From Alcanivorax sp. 1008 (lineage in GTDB: Bacteria > Pseudomonadota > Gammaproteobacteria > Pseudomonadales > Alcanivoracaceae), in NCBI RefSeq assembly GCF_020667895.1, contig NZ_JAFMPS010000016.1, positions 1-46,010 of the forward strand: DNA of 46,010 bases. Reading direction: 5' to 3'. The position numbers were made by a program, and so were the translations under genes. The stretch's first letter is position 1. The number at the start of each line of letters is the position of its first letter. This document shows, piece by piece, positions 1-7,387 of the stretch. The notes beneath the pieces were generated by a model that ran no database searches, was not told the DNA's origin, and was given only the letters and a program-made list of their open reading frames with translations.

Positions 1-891
1 AATCTTCTTCCTGCGAAACCGCTTGTAGTTCCAGATGTATTGCTCCGGTGCCTCGCGGATTAGCGCTTCGATGGAGCGGTTCATGGCTGCCAGTGAGCTA
101 TCAAGCTCGGCATCGTAGATGGCGGGATCTGGCTCGCGGATGATCAGCTCGTAGCCTTCGGTGCCGGGCAACCGTTTGGCGAACATCATGAAGGCGCGGG
201 CACCGCTCTGCTGAAGTAGTTTGCAGGTCAGGGTGCCGGTAAATGTGGGTCGGCCAAAAAATGGAGCGATATCCCCGCTGCGCTTGTCTGGCACCTGATC
301 GGGCAGGATGCCCGTTACCACCGGGCCGGATTTCAGGGCCCGGGCTACGCCGGCTACGCCGCGGGCGGTGGCCGGGTGCAGGGTGCTTTTGAAGTGGCTG
401 CGGCTTTTACCTACCAGCGCGTTGACTTGCTCGAATTTGGACGGCTTGAACATGGCGTGCAGGTCGAATTCGCTGGATAGCCAGAAGTTGACCATTTCCC
501 AGCAGCCAAGATGCGGGGCCAGAACGATAACCGGCCTGCCGCTGGCGAGGGTGTCGCGCAGTGGTTGGTCGCCGTCGATGCGGCGAATCAGCGGTAGGGC
601 CCGTTGTGGATGCAGCCAGAGGTAGGCCAGCTCAATGGCGCCCTTACCGGTCTCGATCATCGACTGGCGTACCAGCGTAGCCCGTTCTGCTGGCTGCAGG
701 TCGGCGAAGCAGATATCCACGTTGATCTGGCTGACCCGGCGTGACTCCCCGCCACGGAGCCAGGCGAACCAGCCGATCAGTGCGCCAAGACGGCGGTTCA
801 GCGCCAGCGGCAACAGCGCCAGCAGGCGCAGGGCGAGTACGGCCATCTGGCCACGCAGTCGATCCTTGGGTGAGGCGTTGTTGTCACTCAT
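1..891 (-). CDS. LpxL/HtrB-family lipid A (lysophospholipid) acyltransferase, partial at left edge
   Basis: Reading on the minus strand from the ATG at 891-889, the frame stays open for 297 codons to the first base of the window, so the stop lies outside. The family transfers a fatty acyl chain from acyl-ACP to lipid A precursors at the inner membrane. The catalytic H-x4-E motif is visible as HLGCWE in the context APHLGCWEMVN, an N-terminal hydrophobic segment (ALRLLALLPLAL) fits the membrane anchor, and the tail YIWNYKRFRRKK matches the usual W-x-YKRF end of LpxL/LpxM proteins. Family members are about 300 residues, so almost the whole protein is here. It is divergent from miaE. Which acylation step (LpxL, LpxM or LpxP type) it performs cannot be told from the sequence. 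Confidence 0.9.
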   Translation of the reverse strand, partial: MSDNNASPKDRLRGQMAVLALRLLALLPLALNRRLGALIGWFAWLRGGESRRVSQINVDICFADLQPAERATLVRQSMIETGKGAIELAYLWLHPQRALPLIRRIDGDQPLRDTLASGRPVIVLAPHLGCWEMVNFWLSSEFDLHAMFKPSKFEQVNALVGKSRSHFKSTLHPATARGVAGVARALKSGPVVTGILPDQVPDKRSGDIAPFFGRPTFTGTLTCKLLQQSGARAFMMFAKRLPGTEGYELIIREPDPAIYDAELDSSLAAMNRSIEALIREAPEQYIWNYKRFRRKKI

Positions 892-990
892 GGCGGCGGA
901 TTATGCCTGTCACCCGGCGGGGCGCAAAGCGTCGTAACCTGACTTATAATCGCCGCGCTTTTAATGGTAGTGCCCCAACGGAGTGTTCTG

Positions 991-1593
991 ATGCACGATA
1001 TTTCAGCGATCCGCGCCTTTTTGCCCTGTGCCACGCCGCAGGCATGGATCGATTGGGCGCTGCAGCACCCGGATATTGTGCTGATTGACCATGCCCACTG
1101 TGAAAAGAAGGCGGCCAGTACGGCCCTGAATCTGATGTTCCGCTATGTGGACCGCCCCGAACTGCTGGATGCGTTGAGCCAGCTGGCCCGTGAGGAGCTG
1201 CTGCACTTTGAGCAGGTGATCCAGCTGATGCGTCAGCGCGGTGTGCAGTACGACCATCTTTCGCCGTCCCGCTATGCGGCGTCACTGCGCAAGCAGATGC
1301 GCAACGATGAGCCGGGCCGGCTGGTGGATGTGCTGATCATTGGCGCGTTGATCGAGGCCCGTTCCTGTGAGCGCTTTGCCGCCCTGGCGCCGTTTGTTGA
1401 TGATGAGCTGGGCAAGTACTACCACTACCTGCTGAAAAGCGAGTCACGCCATTTCGAGGATTATCTGAAACTGGCCGAGCTGTATGCCGGCGAGGATATT
1501 TCTGCACGGGTGGCACAGTTTGTGGCGCTTGAGCAGGAGTTGATCGAGACGCCGGATACGGAATTCCGTTTCCATTCCGGCGTGCCGGCCTGA
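991..1593 (+). CDS. miaE: tRNA-(ms2io6A)-hydroxylase MiaE
   Basis: A 200-residue ferritin-like di-iron monooxygenase that hydroxylates the isopentenyl group of ms2i6A37 in tRNAs reading UNN codons. The ligand pattern of two EX(n)EXXH helix pairs is complete: Glu38, Glu69 with His72, Glu122, and Glu151 with His154. The ATG at 991 is preferred over an in-frame ATG at 964 because a purine-rich GGAG element lies 7-8 bases before it and the family homology begins there. A TATAAT hexamer at 945-950 could be a -10 box, but no convincing -35 was seen. The stop TGA at 1591-1593 directly abuts the stop of the convergent fusion gene. The length fits the Pseudomonas-type short MiaE. Confidence 0.93.
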   Translation: MHDISAIRAFLPCATPQAWIDWALQHPDIVLIDHAHCEKKAASTALNLMFRYVDRPELLDALSQLAREELLHFEQVIQLMRQRGVQYDHLSPSRYAASLRKQMRNDEPGRLVDVLIIGALIEARSCERFAALAPFVDDELGKYYHYLLKSESRHFEDYLKLAELYAGEDISARVAQFVALEQELIETPDTEFRFHSGVPA

Positions 1594-4500
1594 TCAGCTA
1601 GTGGTTGGCTCTGCGTTTTTCTTTGCCGCCGCTTCGGCGCGAGCTTGCTCAATAGAGGTGTAATCCACCTGAGTCAGAGCATCGTCCGGCAGCGCATAGC
1701 AGGTGCTGACCAGCGGGTGGTCATTCTCGAGTACTTCCGGGAAGCGTGCGCCCATAATTGGCTGCACCGAAAAAATCTCCTGCACCGAACCTTCAAAGCG
1801 CAGAAAGGCAACGGTTTCGCCGCTGACGATATTAACCACCCAGACGCCACATTGACGCGGCTCATCCCGCTCGGTCAGCGGCAGGCCGCTGAATATGGCG
1901 CTCTCACGCACCTGGCTCAGGCCGATAAAGGCGTAGTCACCAACAAAGTCCAGACCACGGGTAAAGCCGGGTAGTTTGCAAACGTGCTCCAGCTTGCCGC
2001 TGGCCAGATCCACCTTGCTCAGCGAGCCCTCACCGGATTCAAGCACCCAGAGTGTGTTGCGGTACCAGCGTGGCGAGTGGGGCATGGACAGCCCTTCGGC
2101 AATAATCCGGTTGTCACTGATATCCATCAGCAGGCCACCGTTGCGCTTGTTTTCACGCCAGCCGCCCTTGCTGTCAGTTTTACCAAGCATGGTGACATAG
2201 CGTGGTTTGCCATCACGCATGGCCAGGCCATTCAGGTGGCAGCGGTCTTCCGGTGCATAGGCGCTGACAAATGGTGGGCGCCACATGGGCACAAAGCTGT
2301 GGTCGAAATCGCGTACACACAGGCAAGAGAACCGGGTATTGACGAACCACAGCCGGTTGTCGCCATCGAAGGCCATTTCGTGGATGTCGATATCGCCGGT
2401 GATATGGGTCTGGCGTGGCACATATACGGCATCGTGCTTGGTGTCCGCCGGCAAAAACGGCGCCGCCGCCGGCATGTTTCTGAATTCCTGAATCTGGTTA
2501 AGCGAGCCCAGGGCAAACTTATTGATATCACCGCACAGCCCCATGGGCTTTCGGAACAGCTTGAAGTGGGTGTTGATCTGGTTGTCCTGCTGGCGGACCA
2601 CAATCAGCTTGCCGGCCTGATAGGTGGTCACCAGCAGACTGAACCCGCCCTGACGCAGTAGCGGGGGCAGGGAAGTGGTAAATACGGAGCTAAAATCCAG
2701 TGGTTCCTGGGTGTCCGTTGCCGAGCTGTCGTCGGGCTGGCTCATCGGCAGCTCTCCTTCTGTGCTGGTTGGTGTGGCAGCGGGTGCTGCGGGCTGCTCA
2801 AGTCCATGGATGCGTTGTTCAATCGGCTGCCAGATGTCGCGGCTGCTTTCGATATCACTTTCATGCTTGCGCCATTTGTCCGGAGACGGCGGCGTCAGGG
2901 TGTGTTGGGACAGCACATCACCCTTGGGGGCAGCGGGGGCATCGACGCCAATAAAGTCCCACAGCTGCTGCAATGTGCTCTCGGTGTCTTGGCACAGCTG
3001 CTGATAGCTGACCTGAGTCCAGTCATCATCCGCCAGTTGTTGCAGTTGGCTGAGAATGGTGTCGTTGGTGGTGGCCCACTGCCACGCGGCTATTTGTCCG
3101 GTGGGCTTATCTTTAAGGGCTTGCCAGCCGGGAGGCAGCAACAGCGACCAGGGGCGAGACCAGTCCGGCAGTTGGGGGTAGGTGACAAACCGGCCCGAAC
3201 CCCAGGCTTCGATAATGGAGGCAATATTCTCCTTCGGGTCGCGGTGCAGCCAGATAAATCGTGCCTTGGGGAAGGCTTTCTTCAGGAAGCCGATGCGCAG
3301 GGCATTCTTGGGCGTCTTCTCAAGAAAGCGAAAAGGTACCTTCGCCTGAACGGGTTCGCCCTGATGGGTGCGTAGCCCGGCCAGATAGTTAGCTTTTAGC
3401 TGTGCGACCACCGCCTCGCTGGCATCGTCGGCATCCAGAGCATTGTGCCAACGCTGGTTTTGCCGTGGGTTTAACGGACCGATGGACTCGATCTGACCAT
3501 GGCCTTCGCCGCCCAGTGTTAGCAGTCCAGCAGATTGGCTCAGGGTCTCGAACAGCCAGGAGCTGCCGCTGCGTGGCGCAGCCACGATAAATACCGGGCG
3601 GTCGAATAGCTCTTCTGGCTCTGGGGGGCGTGTCTGGCTTGCCGTTGTCGTCGCGGCTACTGGCGCTGGCGCCGCGGCAGCCGCTGCGGTAGCTACCGCC
3701 GGGTACACCAACGCCTGGCAGAGCATATTCTGAAGGCCCATTTTGTTGTTCAGGGCAAGCTCGGGCAGAGCTTTCACATCTTCGGCAAACTGGTCCCGGC
3801 GCTGTCGGTACGAGGCAACGGCAGGGTCGGGGCCATAGTGGCTCCATAGGCAGTGCCAGTCAGATATAAAGGCTTCTACCAGCGCTGATGCTCGCTGCGC
3901 CACCTCGTCCAGTGGGTTGGGCACATCCTTAAGGATACGTTCGCTCAAATAGCGCATCTCCCAGGGGGACATTACCTCGGGGGTGTTATAGCGCTCGGTG
4001 AGCAGGTTTGGCTCGATAGCCGGGTTCCACTGCATTACCGGGTCTGGCTGCCAGTCGCCTGCGGCGCCCGGTTGCGCAAGGCCTCGCGCTACCTGCTGCC
4101 AGAAATGGGCTGAGCCGGTGGTGTCCGCAACCAGATGGATGCGCCGGTCAGGGTGTGGGTTGAAGACGTTGTGCATGCGCCAGGTATCAAAGATCCACGA
4201 CTCGCCGGCGCGCATATGCACGTCCGCATCGCCACAGTGAAAGCGCACTGATTCATTGGTTTGGATGGGCACATGCAGGCGCACGCGCTGGTGCCAGTAA
4301 TAGTTGGCATCCATATGCCAGTTGGCCTCGGCATTGCCGTCGATGCGCATCAGGCGGGTGCGACCAAAGGTGGTGTTAAACGAGGCCAATACCTGATTCA
4401 GATAGGGCAGCGCCTGCAGGTTGGGCGTGGGCAGCATGGCACCACTGAGAGCGTCATCGCGAGAATTGCCATCGCGGGCAATCAGCAACAGCGCTGAATT

Positions 4501-4620
4501 ACCGGGAAAGCCTTGTGGGTGTGGATTCCAGGCGGACTCCGGGATCGCGTTCACTTCTTCACGCAGTCGCTCGGCATCGAACTGTGCAGGCAATCTGATA
4601 AAAGGGTGGGCTAACTGCAT
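1594..4620 (-). CDS. Three-domain protein: Asp/Asn beta-hydroxylase-like + sulfotransferase + TIGR03032-type beta-propeller-like domain
   Basis: 1008 residues. Residues 1-175 resemble aspartyl/asparaginyl beta-hydroxylases (Fe(II)/2-oxoglutarate enzymes): His102-x-Asp104, distal His150 and Arg160 in HPDRRIHLV. After an Ala/Pro/Thr-rich linker (about 307-333), residues 340-575 form a PAPS-dependent sulfotransferase with the 5'-phosphosulfate loop APRSGSSW (348-355) and a 3'-phosphate motif HRDPKENIAS (459-468). A second low-complexity linker (605-640) leads to a TIGR03032-type domain (640-990) of unknown function with repeated HEM(AF)DGDNRLW-like strands. No signal peptide is seen, so it is probably cytoplasmic. 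Homology starts at the ATG at 4620; an ATG at 4671 would add 17 residues without a clear ribosome site. An in-frame ATG at 2745 with a strong Shine-Dalgarno lies in linker 2. The neighbours are the two beta-helix proteins, so a role in modifying them is a reasonable inference only. Confidence 0.85.
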   Translation of the reverse strand: MQLAHPFIRLPAQFDAERLREEVNAIPESAWNPHPQGFPGNSALLLIARDGNSRDDALSGAMLPTPNLQALPYLNQVLASFNTTFGRTRLMRIDGNAEANWHMDANYYWHQRVRLHVPIQTNESVRFHCGDADVHMRAGESWIFDTWRMHNVFNPHPDRRIHLVADTTGSAHFWQQVARGLAQPGAAGDWQPDPVMQWNPAIEPNLLTERYNTPEVMSPWEMRYLSERILKDVPNPLDEVAQRASALVEAFISDWHCLWSHYGPDPAVASYRQRRDQFAEDVKALPELALNNKMGLQNMLCQALVYPAVATAAAAAAPAPVAATTTASQTRPPEPEELFDRPVFIVAAPRSGSSWLFETLSQSAGLLTLGGEGHGQIESIGPLNPRQNQRWHNALDADDASEAVVAQLKANYLAGLRTHQGEPVQAKVPFRFLEKTPKNALRIGFLKKAFPKARFIWLHRDPKENIASIIEAWGSGRFVTYPQLPDWSRPWSLLLPPGWQALKDKPTGQIAAWQWATTNDTILSQLQQLADDDWTQVSYQQLCQDTESTLQQLWDFIGVDAPAAPKGDVLSQHTLTPPSPDKWRKHESDIESSRDIWQPIEQRIHGLEQPAAPAATPTSTEGELPMSQPDDSSATDTQEPLDFSSVFTTSLPPLLRQGGFSLLVTTYQAGKLIVVRQQDNQINTHFKLFRKPMGLCGDINKFALGSLNQIQEFRNMPAAAPFLPADTKHDAVYVPRQTHITGDIDIHEMAFDGDNRLWFVNTRFSCLCVRDFDHSFVPMWRPPFVSAYAPEDRCHLNGLAMRDGKPRYVTMLGKTDSKGGWRENKRNGGLLMDISDNRIIAEGLSMPHSPRWYRNTLWVLESGEGSLSKVDLASGKLEHVCKLPGFTRGLDFVGDYAFIGLSQVRESAIFSGLPLTERDEPRQCGVWVVNIVSGETVAFLRFEGSVQEIFSVQPIMGARFPEVLENDHPLVSTCYALPDDALTQVDYTSIEQARAEAAAKKNAEPTTS
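2743..2759 (-). promoter_or_regulatory. Internal Shine-Dalgarno and ATG at the start of the TIGR03032-type domain
   Basis: On the minus strand an AAGGAG element (2759-2754) precedes an in-frame ATG (2745-2743) with 8 bases between them. This ATG is residue 626 of the fusion, inside the low-complexity linker just before the third domain. Initiation here would give a separate protein of about 383 residues. It could equally be a relic of a gene fusion. Confidence 0.4.
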
Positions 4621-4845
4621 GATTCCATTCGTTCCAGAGTGGGTTTGCAGAGGTTGGCATAGTGTGGCCACGGCCTCAAGTCAAAGTGGCTAATGATTTT
4701 ATGCATGGCGCACCGATTTGGAGCAGGCATTTAAAGTGCAATTTTTCCTTCAAGTCATCAGCCTATAGTGGTAGAACGGGTGTCGGGTAAACGCTTTGGC
4801 GAGCGCTTTGTCATTGATACTGATCAAAAAAAAGGAAATCAGAAT

Positions 4846-7185
4846 ATGAAAGCGGAAAAATCAGCCAGTCTTTTCCGGCTGCAGGCTCTGGCAGCAGCCA
4901 TTGGCCTCGCGTCCGGTGCCGCGCATGCGGTAGATCCGGTGGTAATCAGTCTAAACGATACCGGAGAGGGCACACTCCGTGAGGCTCTGTTCGAAGCCGA
5001 GAGTGATGAGGGGGTCCCCTCCACCATTACCTTCCAGGAAGGCCTGTCGGGAACTATTTCTCTGGAGTCTGCGCTGCCGCTTATCAGCGACACCACCATC
5101 ATTGAGGGTAGCGGTATTACTATCAAAGGGGCCCCTGCCGGTAATGTGGAGTTCCTCGATCGGGGCCCGAGATCAGAGGACGCGGTTATCAGGTTCTCCA
5201 CCAATAATGGAGACGATTTGACATTGCGTGGTCTCACCATTACCCGTGGTGTTGGCGGCGGCGTTTATGCATACCTTGGTGAAGGCGGCTCGTTGCTGCT
5301 CGAGGATGTGGTCATCACCAAGAACACTGGCAACTCTGCTGTGCTTGTGCGCGGTAACGGTAGTTTGGTACTGCAGGACAGCGTCATTTCTGGCAATAGC
5401 TACGAACTCTCCAGAGATATTCGAGCCAAAATGATTTACGGTTCTTATGGCGATGGCGCGGCCATCAATTCCAGATATGTCGATGTAGATGTGCTGGACT
5501 CCCAGATCATCGACAACACCGCCGGTGAAGATGGCGGTGGTATCCATGCCTATAATGGCAATGTCACCATTGAGCGCTCAGTGATTAGCGGTAACTCCGC
5601 GGGTGATGATGGTGGTGCTATTCTCCACGTTTCAGAGAGTGGGTCCGGCCTAGACCTTACTATCACTGACTCCACTATATCCGGGAATGTGGCCGGTGAT
5701 AACGGAGCGGGTATCTTCTTCAGGTCTTATTACGGTGGAGAGCTGCAAGTTCTCAACTCTTCAGTGATTGGCAACCAATCAAATTCTGATGGCGGTGGCA
5801 TCGACTTTTCGACTGGCCAAAGGTACGAAGGTACTTTCCGGCTGGAAAACTCTGTCGTTAAAAACAATAGTGCAGAATCTGATGCCGGTCTTCGCATCAG
5901 GTCTGAATCAGTGGAGATTATCTCTAGCCTGATCGAAGGCAACACGGCAAGCGAGAGCAATGGTGCTTTTGATCTCAATGCCGATAGCTTGACGATCTCC
6001 CGTTCTACGATTACCGGAAATAAGGCTCCTAGTAGAGCCATCGGTGACATTGATGCTCATTACTATTTTGGTGGTTCAGACTTTTCCATCGAAAGCACTA
6101 CGATCAGTGGGCACTCCAGCAATGAGGGCTCTGCGCTGGATGTCAACGCTGGTTACTCGGGCAGCATAGTAATTGAAAACTCGACGGTTTCTGGTAACAC
6201 TGCGCGCGACCCCGTGATTGAGTTCGAGTCGAGCTCCTACTCCGGCGCCGACCTCGATATTAATAACTCTACCTTCTCTGGCAACCGAAGCACCGCAGCA
6301 CCTTCGGCGATTCAGGTGAGTGGTTTTGATGCAAGCATCACCCACTCGACCTTTGTCGATAACAAGGCTGTGGCCTCGGCGCTCTTCCCGTCGTCTGCGC
6401 AGCTTAGCCTGGTGCATACGAATGAGAGCTCGCGATCAGGTAATTTGACGAACTCAATCTTTACCTCAAACAATGATGCTGAAGTCATTGTTGGAGGTGG
6501 CGAGTTCAATGACGCCTATTCCTATGGCAGCGTCTCAGCGGAACTCAACACTGTGATTATGACCAACGGTGTTCAGGTCAGTGAGGGTGGTTCTACAGAG
6601 GGGACGCCTGATGAAGTTGATCCGCTGTTAGCGGATCTGGGATACCGTGGGGGCTTCACTCTGGTGCATGAGCCGCTGCCGGGTAGTCCGGCAATCGATG
6701 CTGGCGGTGAGGGCACGCGCCCGGATGATCGTGATCAGCGTGGCTTGGTCGGTAGCTTTGGCAGTGGTGCAAACTCTGACCTGGGTTCCGTCGAAGTGGT
6801 CAGCAACACGCCGCCTCGCTTGGTCGTCAATTTGAGCAAGCAAATTGACGGTGTGCTGGGTGCCGAAATTCCGGCGATTAGCGTGGCCGATGCCTTCGTT
6901 GATGATGAGGAAGATATTATCAGCGTTGTTGAGGTGTCTGGCCTGCCGTCCGGTCTTTTCTATGAAGGTGGAAATATTAGCGGCACTCTTGATGCGGTCG
7001 GTACATTCGCCGTGACGGTGATCGTGACTGACGACAACGCCCAGCCACTAGAGGCGGTGGAGCAGTTTGATGTGACTATCAGTGAGAAGAAGAGCTCCAG
7101 CGATAGCGAGTTTCTGGGTAGTGTTCCTGCCGGGTTCCTGGCGCTGCTGAGCTTTATGGCAATACTGAGACGTCGTTATAGTTGA
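4846..7185 (+). CDS. Secreted right-handed beta-helix protein with choice-of-anchor-Q-like and Ig-like domains and C-terminal sorting-like tail (copy 1)
   Basis: 779 residues. A Sec signal peptide (residues 1-28, ending ASGAAHA) is followed by a CSLREA-like N-terminal cap (NDTGEGTLREAL). Residues about 115-590 form a beta-helix whose coils alternate GG(G/A)I and ISGN/ITGN-type turns, like Pmp-type and other parallel beta-helix surface proteins. Residues about 600-660 carry the choice-of-anchor-Q signature GSPAIDAG...DDRDQRG. Residues 665-747 look like a dystroglycan/cadherin-type Ig fold. The end has a Ser-rich spacer, a hydrophobic stretch (GFLALLSFMAIL) and the basic RRRYS tail, the layout of CTERM sorting signals. 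The ATG at 4846 is chosen for its AAGGAA site and the signal peptide. It is a tandem paralogue of the next gene and ends at a strong terminator. The function is unknown; surface display or adhesion is inferred. Confidence 0.88.
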   Translation: MKAEKSASLFRLQALAAAIGLASGAAHAVDPVVISLNDTGEGTLREALFEAESDEGVPSTITFQEGLSGTISLESALPLISDTTIIEGSGITIKGAPAGNVEFLDRGPRSEDAVIRFSTNNGDDLTLRGLTITRGVGGGVYAYLGEGGSLLLEDVVITKNTGNSAVLVRGNGSLVLQDSVISGNSYELSRDIRAKMIYGSYGDGAAINSRYVDVDVLDSQIIDNTAGEDGGGIHAYNGNVTIERSVISGNSAGDDGGAILHVSESGSGLDLTITDSTISGNVAGDNGAGIFFRSYYGGELQVLNSSVIGNQSNSDGGGIDFSTGQRYEGTFRLENSVVKNNSAESDAGLRIRSESVEIISSLIEGNTASESNGAFDLNADSLTISRSTITGNKAPSRAIGDIDAHYYFGGSDFSIESTTISGHSSNEGSALDVNAGYSGSIVIENSTVSGNTARDPVIEFESSSYSGADLDINNSTFSGNRSTAAPSAIQVSGFDASITHSTFVDNKAVASALFPSSAQLSLVHTNESSRSGNLTNSIFTSNNDAEVIVGGGEFNDAYSYGSVSAELNTVIMTNGVQVSEGGSTEGTPDEVDPLLADLGYRGGFTLVHEPLPGSPAIDAGGEGTRPDDRDQRGLVGSFGSGANSDLGSVEVVSNTPPRLVVNLSKQIDGVLGAEIPAISVADAFVDDEEDIISVVEVSGLPSGLFYEGGNISGTLDAVGTFAVTVIVTDDNAQPLEAVEQFDVTISEKKSSSDSEFLGSVPAGFLALLSFMAILRRRYS

Positions 7186-7236
7186 TGTCTTTCCCGCAAG
7201 GGTAATAAAAAAGGGCCTGATATCAGGCCCTTTTTT
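6643..7236 (+). repeat. Near-identical 3' repeat block, copy A (partner at 9176-9771)
   Basis: From codon 600 of beta-helix copy 1 through its terminator, the DNA is nearly the same as the matching stretch of copy 2. I count roughly 30 substitutions over about 590 bases and no indel within the coding part (constant offset 2533). Upstream of this point the paralogues differ much more. Confidence 0.9.
7207..7236 (+). terminator. Rho-independent terminator, copy 1
   Basis: A perfect 18-base palindrome GGGCCTGATATCAGGCCC (7213-7230) is flanked by six A (7207-7212) and six T (7231-7236), 21 bases after the stop codon of beta-helix copy 1. The symmetry would let it work in both directions. The same element follows copy 2. 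Confidence 0.92.
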
Positions 7237-7387
7237 ATGAGCAGCGCCGGCACATTGCAATCGAATAACTGAAGAAACCGGGTTTTGCCTTTATCTCGAC
7301 AGTTTAAGCTGGTAGAAAAAGATTCGTTCCAACGGCTTTGCGGCCGGTTGTTCATTGATCAGGGTCATAAAAAGAGGAAAAAATAGT

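Noticed and set aside
1984..2661. Plus-strand 225-codon open frame within the fusion gene
   Set aside because: Opposite to the TIGR03032-type domain, which has clear family-like strands; no independent ribosome site or motif.
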